Assembly: GCA_004553545.1 (NCBI GenBank)
Contig: SFLD01000057.1
Span: forward strand, 1-18,394
DNA from: Clostridiales bacterium
Lineage (GTDB): Bacteria; Bacillota; Clostridia; Oscillospirales; Oscillospiraceae
Length of the DNA stretch: 18,394 nt
Reading direction: 5' to 3'
The notes beneath the pieces were generated by a model. It searched no databases. It saw only the letters and a list, made by a program, of their open reading frames with translations, and was not told the origin of the DNA. A program made the position numbers and the translations under genes. Numbering within the stretch: the stretch's first letter is position 1; every line of letters starts with the position of its first letter. This document shows positions 12,920-18,394 of the stretch, piece after piece.

Positions 12920-13627
12920 ATGGCAAAGAAGAAATCCACCGCCGCCCTCTCCCATGGGGAGACGGTGGCAGGGCTCATTTTCCTGGCGCTGTACCTCTTC
13001 GTCCTGCCCCTCATCAAGGCCCCGGCCTTCGGTCTCGCGGAAAAGCTGCTGGACCTGAGTCTCTCCGCCTCCCTGGAAAACGCCATTTACTACTACCTCC
13101 TCTTCGCCGTGACCATCATCATCTTCCACGGCTACCTCTGCCGCACCAGCCGCCGCTTTCTGGATAACTTAGGGCTAGCCTGCCAGACCGTGGGCGTGGG
13201 CCTGGTGGCCCTCTACGGTCTCAACGAACTCTTCTTCCGGCTCAGCGCCGCCTGGATGGGCAACCGGGTGAACCTCAACGACTCCGTCATCTCCGCCCAG
13301 ATCCGCTCCGCCCCCTGGTCCACCCTCCTGATCGTGGTGCTGCTGGCCCCCTTCATCGAGGAGGTCCTCTTCCGGGGCCTGGTCTTCGGGGGATTGAAGT
13401 CCCGCAGCCGTCCGGTGGCCTACGCGGTCTCGTGCCTGCTCTTCGCCTTCCTCCATGTCTGGCAGTTCGCAGCGGTGCACCAGGACCTCACCTACTTCCT
13501 CCTGATGCTCCAGTACCTGGTGCCGGGGCTGGTCCTGGCCTGGTGCTATGACCGCTCCGGGACCCTCTGGGCGTCCCTGGGCGTCCACGTCCTGGCAAAT
13601 CTCCTGAGCGCCGTGACCATCCTCTAA
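12920..13627 (+). CDS. CPBP (Abi/CAAX-like) family intramembrane metalloprotease
   Basis: A 235-residue multi-pass membrane protein of the CPBP/Abi family. The three family motifs are present: EEVLFRG (about 147-153, paired glutamates and arginine), FAFLHV (about 175-180) and HVLANLL near the C-terminus. These supply the Glu and His residues expected to bind zinc. About seven or eight hydrophobic segments are visible. In bacteria such proteins are linked to processing of small peptides, bacteriocin immunity or membrane stress; the substrate here is unknown. The ATG sits 6 bases after the mutS stop and its GGAG overlaps the mutS end, so it is cotranslated with mutS. Its place between mutS and mutL is not functionally explained. 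Confidence 0.9.
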   Translation: MAKKKSTAALSHGETVAGLIFLALYLFVLPLIKAPAFGLAEKLLDLSLSASLENAIYYYLLFAVTIIIFHGYLCRTSRRFLDNLGLACQTVGVGLVALYGLNELFFRLSAAWMGNRVNLNDSVISAQIRSAPWSTLLIVVLLAPFIEEVLFRGLVFGGLKSRSRPVAYAVSCLLFAFLHVWQFAAVHQDLTYFLLMLQYLVPGLVLAWCYDRSGTLWASLGVHVLANLLSAVTIL

Positions 13628-13654
13628 CGCCCACGCAGCCACCCCCCAAGGCAT

Positions 13655-13700
13655 ATTCTCAATTCTAAATTATCAATTCTCAATTTTTAATTCTCCATTC
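13655..13700. repeat. AT-rich ATTCTCAATT-type tract before mutL
   Basis: A 46-base AT-rich island in GC-rich surroundings, made of imperfect copies of ATTCTCAATT/AATTCTAAATTAT. A similar tract precedes the HlyD-like gene at 17970. It ends only 16 bases before the mutL start and could also act as a promoter or unwinding region. Confidence 0.6.
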
Positions 13701-13716
13701 CAAAGGAGGTGCCCCT

Positions 13717-15783
13717 ATGCCCCATATCCAGGAGATGCCCCGGGAGGTCTCGGAGCTCATCGCCGCCGGCGAGGTGGTGGAGCGGCCCGCCAGCGTCGTC
13801 AAGGAGCTGGTGGAGAACGCCCTGGACGCCGGCGCCAGCGCCGTCACCGTGGAGATCCGGGGCGGCGGCATGAAGCTCATCCGGGTGACGGACAACGGCT
13901 GCGGCATCGCCCCCGCCGAACTGCCCACCGCCTTCCTGCGCCACGCCACCTCCAAGCTCCGGACGGCGGAGGACCTGGGCCACATCGGCACCCTGGGCTT
14001 CCGGGGGGAGGCTCTCGCCGCCATCGCCGCCGTCAGCCGCATCGAGATCGTCAGCTGCGAGACCGGGGCCGCCCACGGGGCGCGGCTCACCCTCGCCGGC
14101 GGCGTGCCAGGGGAGGCGGAGGCCGCCCCCGCGCCGGAGGGCACCACCATCCGCGTCAGCGACCTCTTCTACAATACCCCCGCCCGCCTGAAGTTCATGA
14201 AGAAGGACAGCGCCGAGACCGGGGCCATCAGCGCTCTCGTCCAGCACCTGGCCCTCTCGCGGCCGGAGGTCTCCTTCCGCCTCATCCGGGACGGGCAGAC
14301 CACCCTCCACACCCCCGGCGACGGACGGGAGGAGTCCGCCGTCTACGCCGCCCTGGGCCGGGACTTCGCCACGTCCCTGCTGCCGGTCTCCGGCCGCGGG
14401 GGAGAGGTGGAGGTCCGGGGCTTCGTCACGAAGCCCCTCGCGGGCCGGGGCTCCCGGAACATGCAGTTCTTCTTCCTGAACGGGAGATTCATCAAGTCCC
14501 AGCTCCTCACCGCCGCCGTGGAGGAGGGCTACCGCAACCAACTCTTAAAGGGCCGCTTCCCCGGCTGCGTCCTCCACGTGACGCTGCCCCTGCCTCTCGT
14601 GGATGTCAACGTCCACCCCGCCAAGACCCAGGTGAAGTTCGCCCGGGAGAAGGAGGTCTTCGACGCCGTCTACCACACGGTGATGGACTGCCTGGACGCC
14701 GACAGCCCCGCCCTGGCCCCCAAGGCTCCCAAGGCCGCAGAGGTCACGAACCCCAGGAACGACTTCTTCCAGCGCCTGGACGCCCGGGACTTCCGGGAGG
14801 GGAAGAAGCCCACCCCCGGCATCCCCCAGCCGCCCAAGCCCCCGGTCCAGCTCTCCGGCGCACCGGCGGCGGATCGCCCCGCCCCCCGGCAGGAGGAGAC
14901 GAAGCCTGTCCGGCCTGCATCCCCCGCCTGGGACACGGAGTGGCACAGCCGCGCCGCCGTGGCAGACAGCGGCGGGGAGCGCGTCCCCTACGAGACCCGG
15001 CGCAGCCCCTCTCCCGCTCCGGCGGAACAGCCTGCGCCCCAGCCTGCGGCGGCGGATGCCCCCGCCCGGCAGGAGACCCTGCCCATCCCGGAAGCGCCAA
15101 AAAAGGTCTATGGCCCCGCCATTCCGGCGGCGGCGCCCCGGGCGGAGAAGTCCCCCCTGCCCCCGGCCATCCCGTCTTTGAAGGCGGAGGTCCCCGGCCA
15201 GGAGACCCTGGAGCCCCGGGAGTCCCCCTGGCGCATCGCCGGGGAGATCCTGCACACCTACATCGTCTGCGAGAGCGAGGAGGGCTGCGTCTACCTCATC
15301 GACAAGCACGCGGCCCACGAGCGCATCAATTTTGACCGGCTGAAGGCCGCCCAGGAGCCCCCCATGCGTCAGACGCTGCTTGCCCCCATCCCCGTGGAGC
15401 TGAGCCGGGAGGACGCCGCCGCCATCCTGGAAAACCTGCCCCTTCTGGAAGGGCTGGGCTTCGCCTGCGAGGACTTCGGCGACGGCACGGTGCTCCTGCG
15501 GGAGCTGCCCTCGGACATCGACGCCGCGGATGCCGCCGCCACGCTGGAGGAGTGCGCCGCCAAGCTCCGCTCCGGCCGGAGCCTGGAGCAGCGGCGGGAC
15601 GACCTTCTCCACACCATGGCCTGCAAGGCCGCCATCAAGGGCGGCTGGAAGAGCGACCCGGCGGAGCTGCGGGCTCTGGTGGACCGGGTCCAGAGCGGGG
15701 AGGTCAAGTACTGCCCCCACGGCCGCCCGGTGGCGGCCAAGATCACGAAATACGAGCTGGAAAAGCTCTTCAAGCGGGCCTGA
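13717..15783 (+). CDS. mutL: DNA mismatch repair protein MutL
   Basis: MutL couples mismatch recognition by MutS to strand removal. It has 688 residues. The N-terminal GHKL ATPase shows IAAGEVVERPASVVKELVEN, DNGCGI, FLRHATSKL and GTLGFRGEAL. The linker, about 340-500, is Pro/Ala-rich. The C-terminal domain has the endonuclease-type motif DKHAAHERINFD (529-540), where the usual form is DQHA-x2-E-x4-E, plus ACKAAIKGG and CPHGRP (from C666). This suggests a nicking MutL, as in most bacteria lacking MutH, although the last Glu is an Asp here. AAAGGAGG precedes the ATG. miaA begins 21 bases after the stop, so mutL, miaA and hfq probably share a transcript. Confidence 0.97.
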   Translation: MPHIQEMPREVSELIAAGEVVERPASVVKELVENALDAGASAVTVEIRGGGMKLIRVTDNGCGIAPAELPTAFLRHATSKLRTAEDLGHIGTLGFRGEALAAIAAVSRIEIVSCETGAAHGARLTLAGGVPGEAEAAPAPEGTTIRVSDLFYNTPARLKFMKKDSAETGAISALVQHLALSRPEVSFRLIRDGQTTLHTPGDGREESAVYAALGRDFATSLLPVSGRGGEVEVRGFVTKPLAGRGSRNMQFFFLNGRFIKSQLLTAAVEEGYRNQLLKGRFPGCVLHVTLPLPLVDVNVHPAKTQVKFAREKEVFDAVYHTVMDCLDADSPALAPKAPKAAEVTNPRNDFFQRLDARDFREGKKPTPGIPQPPKPPVQLSGAPAADRPAPRQEETKPVRPASPAWDTEWHSRAAVADSGGERVPYETRRSPSPAPAEQPAPQPAAADAPARQETLPIPEAPKKVYGPAIPAAAPRAEKSPLPPAIPSLKAEVPGQETLEPRESPWRIAGEILHTYIVCESEEGCVYLIDKHAAHERINFDRLKAAQEPPMRQTLLAPIPVELSREDAAAILENLPLLEGLGFACEDFGDGTVLLRELPSDIDAADAAATLEECAAKLRSGRSLEQRRDDLLHTMACKAAIKGGWKSDPAELRALVDRVQSGEVKYCPHGRPVAAKITKYELEKLFKRA

Positions 15784-15804
15784 GCCCGGGAAGGGAGGGG
15801 GAAA

Positions 15805-16752
15805 ATGCCCCAGGGAAGCCCCATCGTCTGCGTGGCGGGACCCACCGCCAGCGGCAAGACCCGCCTCGGCGTCCTGCTGGCGCAGCACTACGGCGGTGAG
15901 ATCGTCAGCGCCGACTCCATGCAGATCTACCGGGGCATGGTCATCGGCACCGCCGCCCCCACCCCGGAGGAGATGGAGGGCATCCCCCACCACATGATCG
16001 GCATCGCCGACCCCCGGGAAGCCTGGAGCGCCGGGCGCTACGCCCGGGCCGCCATCCCAGTGGTGGAGGATATCCTCTCCCGGGGCAAGCTGCCCATCGT
16101 GGTGGGCGGCACCGGCCTCTGGATGGAGGCCCTGGTCCGGGGCCGGACCTTTGCCCCCGGCCAGGCCGGGGGCGCCGTCCGGGAGGCCCTGGAGCGGGAG
16201 CTGCAAGAGGGCGGCATGGAACCCCTGCTGGCCGAGCTCCGCCGGGTGGACCCCGCCAGCGCCGAAAAGCTCCACCCCTCGGATGAAAAGCGCATCCTCC
16301 GGGCCCTGGAGGTCTACCGGGAGACCGGGAAACCCCTTTCCCAGTGGAACGCGGAGGAGGCCGCCCGGCCCCCCCGCTACGACGCCGTGACCATCGCCCT
16401 CCGCTGGCGGGACCGGGAACGGCAGCGCGCCCTCATCGATCAACGGGTGGACGAGATGGTGGCCCAAGGCCTTCTGGAGGAGGTCCGGACGCTCCTCGCC
16501 TCCGTCCCCCGGGACGCCACGGCCCTCCAGGCCATCGGCTACAAGGAGTTCCTGGGGGTCCTGGACGGAACGTGCACGGAGGCCGAGGCCATCGGCATGG
16601 TGAAGCTCCGCTCCCGGCAGTACGCCAAGCGCCAGCTCACCTGGCTCCGGCACGTGCCGGACGTCCACTGGATCGAGTGGGAAAATCAGCGGGATTTTGC
16701 TGCCGCCCTCCGGATTTCGACGGAAATCTGCACGGCCCATGGCTTAGGATAG
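15805..16752 (+). CDS. miaA: tRNA dimethylallyltransferase
   Basis: This enzyme transfers a dimethylallyl group from DMAPP to N6 of A37 in tRNAs reading codons that start with U. The product is the substrate of MiaB, encoded upstream. At 315 residues it is the usual length. The P-loop GPTASGKT (about 12-19) is followed by SADSMQIYRGM, HHMIGIADP, the catalytic-site segment PIVVGGTGLWMEALV, the DEKRILRALEVYRETGKPLSQW block and the C-terminal KRQLTWLRHVPDVHWIEW. AAGGGAGGGG lies upstream of the ATG. hfq starts 63 bases after the stop; miaA-hfq order is conserved across many bacteria. Confidence 0.97.
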   Translation: MPQGSPIVCVAGPTASGKTRLGVLLAQHYGGEIVSADSMQIYRGMVIGTAAPTPEEMEGIPHHMIGIADPREAWSAGRYARAAIPVVEDILSRGKLPIVVGGTGLWMEALVRGRTFAPGQAGGAVREALERELQEGGMEPLLAELRRVDPASAEKLHPSDEKRILRALEVYRETGKPLSQWNAEEAARPPRYDAVTIALRWRDRERQRALIDQRVDEMVAQGLLEEVRTLLASVPRDATALQAIGYKEFLGVLDGTCTEAEAIGMVKLRSRQYAKRQLTWLRHVPDVHWIEWENQRDFAAALRISTEICTAHGLG

Positions 16753-16815
16753 GCTTGGGAGCCGGAGGCAGGATCTTCCACCGGCTCCACAAGAGAAAAA
16801 AGGAGCCGATACATC

Positions 16816-17040
16816 ATGCCGAAAGCCAATCTGCAGGATCTCTTCCTCACCCGCGCCCGCCGGGACCGGGTCCCCGTCACCCTCTTCCTGATGAACGGAT
16901 TCCAGCTGCGCGGCACCCTCACGGGCTTTGACGCCTTCGTGGTGGTGCTGGACAGCGAGGGCCGCCAGCAGGTCATCTACAAGCACGCCATTTCCACCAT
17001 CGCCCCCATCCGCCCGGTGGACCTCACCGAAGCGGAGTAA
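16816..17040 (+). CDS. hfq: RNA chaperone Hfq
   Basis: Hfq forms a hexameric Sm ring that binds small RNAs and mRNAs. The protein has 74 residues with almost no C-terminal tail, as in many Firmicutes. The Sm1 region is VPVTLFLMNGFQLRGTLTGFD (19-39) and the Sm2 motif is IYKHAIST (54-61), with Q7 and the YKHA set that binds U-rich 3' ends. The rim reads RRDR (15-18), an arginine-rich patch closer to the RRER of E. coli than to the RKEN of B. subtilis. AAAAGGAG lies about 10 bases before the ATG. No terminator follows; a repeat region begins about 50 bases downstream. Confidence 0.96.
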   Translation: MPKANLQDLFLTRARRDRVPVTLFLMNGFQLRGTLTGFDAFVVVLDSEGRQQVIYKHAISTIAPIRPVDLTEAE

Positions 17041-17089
17041 GGCCCCAGGTGTCCCCGCGAGGGCCGGCGTCCCAAAGGCTCTGTCGCCC

Positions 17090-17114
17090 GTAGGGCACGA
17101 CGCTGCGGCGTGCC
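17090..17114 (+). repeat. GTAG-foot hairpin, A type
   Basis: GTAG, stem GGCACG/CGTGCC (17094-17099 with 17109-17114), loop ACGCTGCGG. The most diverged loop of the four A copies while the stem is unchanged. Confidence 0.85.
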
Positions 17115-17136
17115 GCGCCCCCGTCCCCCGCAGGGC

Positions 17137-17162
17137 GTAGGGCACGACGACCCCGGCGTGCC
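17137..17162 (+). repeat. GTAG-foot hairpin, A type
   Basis: GTAG, stem GGCACG/CGTGCC (17141-17146 with 17157-17162), 10-base loop ACGACCCCGG. The 15 bases before it match, inverted, those beside the A copy at 6087. Confidence 0.85.
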
Positions 17163-17214
17163 GCGGCGCGGCTGCCCCGAATGGGGCATGGTCGCGGGTG
17201 GTGACCCGCAGCAA

Positions 17215-17490
17215 TCCACCCCCATTTTCTTTTTGCGGCGGCAAAAAGAAAACGGCGGTGGAGCCGTCAAAAGAAAAAACGCTTTTCGCTGCGCAGTTAC
17301 GGGCGCGGAACGCGCCCTACCGCGCAGCGGGATGCGGCCCTAAACCGTTCTGCTCAGTTAAGGTAATGCCAGCGGGAGCACGGGCGGAGCCTTCCGCAAA
17401 CTTCCGAACCCTGTACCCCGTGCTGCACTCTGAGGTCATCGGGCAAAACCCGAATTTGACCAGCGACTCTTTCCGCGCTCAGAGCGCTGC
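17215..17490 (-). repeat. Dispersed element, F type, copy 2 (inverted)
   Basis: Reverse complement of 6251-6542, shorter through small deletions. The end nearest hfq is the 48-base hairpin 17215-17262, TCCACCCCCATTTTC on one arm and its partner ending GGCGGTGGA. Confidence 0.85.
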
Positions 17491-17523
17491 CCCGGCACTC
17501 GCGGCAGGCTCCCGTTTCGTTCC

Positions 17524-17607
17524 GTAGGGGCCGATGCCTATGACCGACGCCCCAAATTTCGTGCCGAAATTTGGTCGGCGGAGGCCATGCCCTAGGTACA
17601 TCGGCCC
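17524..17607 (+). repeat. Long nested GTAG-foot element, E type, copy 2
   Basis: GTAG (17524-17527), outer stem GGGCCGATG/CATCGGCCC (17528-17536 with 17599-17607) and inner perfect palindrome CCAAATTTCG/CGAAATTTGG (17552-17561 with 17565-17574). Inverted relative to 5989-6072, yet the inner spacer reads TGC on the plus strand in both. Confidence 0.88.
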
Positions 17608-17635
17608 TTCGCTGGGCACCACCTGCGTTGCTTCC

Positions 17636-17661
17636 GTAGGGCGGGGTGACCACACCCCACC
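17636..17661 (+). repeat. GTAG-foot hairpin, D type
   Basis: GTAG, stem GGCGGGGTG (17640-17648) with CACCCCACC (17653-17661), one C/A mismatch, loop ACCA. Inverted relative to the D copies at 5627 and 10199. Confidence 0.8.
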
Positions 17662-17692
17662 GCCGGACGCACCGCCCTGCTCCGCTCCCCCT

Positions 17693-17718
17693 GTAGGGGG
17701 CGGGCTCCGTCCCGCCCC
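17693..17718 (+). repeat. GTAG-foot hairpin, B type
   Basis: Identical in foot, stem and loop to 9668-9693. It opens the second four-hairpin composite. Confidence 0.88.
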
Positions 17719-17777
17719 GTTGGCAAGGTCCGTCTTCGCACCAATTTTCCGTTGGTTCGGAACGCCTCCCCCACCGC

Positions 17778-17803
17778 GTAGGGGCGGACCTATGTGTCCG
17801 CCC
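17778..17803 (+). repeat. GTAG-foot hairpin, C type
   Basis: Identical to 9755-9780, including loop CTATGT. Confidence 0.88.
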
Positions 17804-17832
17804 GGACACGCCTCCGCCCAGAACACGCCCAC

Positions 17833-17858
17833 GGGCCGACACACAGGTCGGCCCCTAC
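17833..17858 (-). repeat. GTAG-foot hairpin, C' type
   Basis: Identical to 9809-9834, including loop CTGTGT on the minus strand. Confidence 0.88.
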
Positions 17859-17894
17859 AGATCCTATTGCGGCCTCCATCGACCCCAAGACAGC

Positions 17895-17913
17895 GGGCGG
17901 GGACAGAGCCCCC
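17895..17913 (-). repeat. GTAG-foot hairpin, B' type, truncated
   Basis: GGGCGGGG and loop ACAGAG match 9861-9874, but only CCCC of the second arm remains before the sequence diverges; the foot is lost. The composite is therefore broken at this end. Confidence 0.75.
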
Positions 17914-17969
17914 GGAAGCGACACAGGCGGTCCCCGGCAACGCAAGGATGCGCCCTCCGCCGCAGATCG

Positions 17970-18000
17970 ATTCTCTATTCTCAATTATCCATTCTCAATT
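17970..18000. repeat. AT-rich ATTCTCAATT-type tract before the HlyD-like gene
   Basis: Imperfect copies of ATTCTCAATT (ATTCTCTATTCTCAATTATC, then CATTCTCAATT), closely resembling 13655-13700 before mutL. Ends about 33 bases before the next start codon. Confidence 0.6.
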
Positions 18001-18033
18001 CCCCACCCGCCTCACTGGCAGAAAGGAGCCCCT

Positions 18034-18394
18034 ATGAAGGAATCGGACAAGCAGGCGCCCCGGGAAAACCGGACTCTCACCCGTGCCGCCCTGGGGGCTC
18101 TCTGCCTTCTGGTGCTGGTCTACTTCGGACTGCAGCTCCGGGACTACCTGGTGGACCCCTTCTCCACCGCTGCCGCGGCCTATACCAAGGTAGAGGAGAC
18201 CGTCAGCGCCAACGGCTGGCTCATCCGCGCGGAGCAGGTCCTGCCCGGGGAGGGCAGCGGCCTCCTGCGCCTCACCCGGCAGGAGGGGGAGCGAATCTCC
18301 CAGGGCGGCACCGTGGCGAAGGTCTACGCCGACCAGGCGTCCCTGGACCGGCAGACGGAGCTGGACCGCCTGGATGAGCGCATCGAGCAGCTCC
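18034..18394 (+). CDS. HlyD-like membrane-anchored protein, N-terminal part
   Basis: The gene runs off the window after 120 codons. Residues 1-15 are polar and basic, 16-34 form one TM segment (TRAALGALCLLVLVYFGLQ), and the rest is outside the membrane. Residues about 50-98 resemble the biotinyl-lipoyl-like entry of HlyD-type adaptors (ETVSANGWLIRAEQVL, GLLRLTRQEGERISQGGTVAKVYAD), followed by the start of a coiled coil (RQTELDRLDERIEQL). In Clostridia a HlyD-like gene often sits between hfq and the sepF/ylm cell-division genes; that downstream set is outside this window, so the context is inferred. GAAAGGAG precedes the ATG by 7 bases. Function as an efflux adaptor is not established by the sequence. 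Confidence 0.8.
   Translation, partial: MKESDKQAPRENRTLTRAALGALCLLVLVYFGLQLRDYLVDPFSTAAAAYTKVEETVSANGWLIRAEQVLPGEGSGLLRLTRQEGERISQGGTVAKVYADQASLDRQTELDRLDERIEQL

Larger units (their letters stand above)
17041..18033. repeat. Repeat-filled gap between hfq and the HlyD-like gene
   Basis: Nearly 1 kb with no credible gene. In order: two A-type GTAG hairpins, the inverted F element, the long E element, a D-type hairpin, a four-hairpin composite matching 9668-9886, and an AT-rich ATTCTCAATT tract. The first 45 bases after hfq and 17914-17969 show nothing I recognise. Long frames here are artefacts of GC-rich palindromes. Confidence 0.85.

Noticed and set aside
11048..13129. 693-codon open frame on the minus strand opposite mutS
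   Set aside because: Mirror effect of GC-rich codons in mutS; the translation is low-complexity and mutS is unmistakable.
14545..16740. 731-codon open frame on the minus strand opposite mutL and miaA
   Set aside because: Same antisense effect; Gly/Leu/His-rich translation with no family motifs.
5627..17913. A CRISPR array made from the many short repeats
   Set aside because: Repeats occur in both orientations at irregular spacing, with no uniform spacers and no cas genes.

Overview
The window is GC-rich, with C/G-ending codons and strong AGGAGG-type ribosome binding sites. Its gene set and order fit a high-GC gut-type member of the Clostridia, most likely Oscillospiraceae (Oscillibacter/Flavonifractor-like). 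That placement is inferred from gene order and base composition; no database was searched. All genes lie on the + strand, and most are housekeeping.

Bases 1-5548: the 3' end of pnp (PNPase, KH and S1 domains) with a terminator, then a PPC/DUF296 protein with a strong terminator. A promoter follows, leading to a six-TM voltage-gated K+ channel with two C-terminal TrkA_C domains. Next comes a tight run: a NYN nuclease with an OST-HTH/LOTUS domain, lspA, an RluD-type pseudouridine synthase and an unknown membrane-anchored protein. The last two junctions are ATGA overlaps. Bases 5549-6650 hold no gene, only dispersed repeats, followed by a DUF2461 gene.

Bases 7320-7623: a promoter and a leader that folds, by eye, into an almost fully paired four-way-junction RNA of about 190 nt. 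It lies upstream of a small zinc-ribbon gene with its own terminator. I do not recognise the RNA as a known family, and it is the best candidate for something new here.

Bases 8031-17040: the tRNA-modification and mismatch-repair cluster miaB, mutS, a CPBP protease, mutL, miaA, hfq. MiaB and MiaA both act on A37 of tRNAs reading U-starting codons, MutS and MutL act in mismatch repair, and Hfq is an RNA chaperone. A 0.77 kb repeat-filled gap separates miaB from mutS. A 1 kb repeat-filled gap separates hfq from a HlyD-like gene that runs off the end.

The three large gaps (5549-6650, 9546-10312, 17041-18033) share repeat families. Eighteen short elements have a GTAG foot followed by a hairpin whose stem sequence varies while pairing is kept. 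This matches the general design of REP elements mobilised by RAYT transposases, although no such transposase is in the window. Larger composites built from these units are duplicated in direct or inverted orientation.
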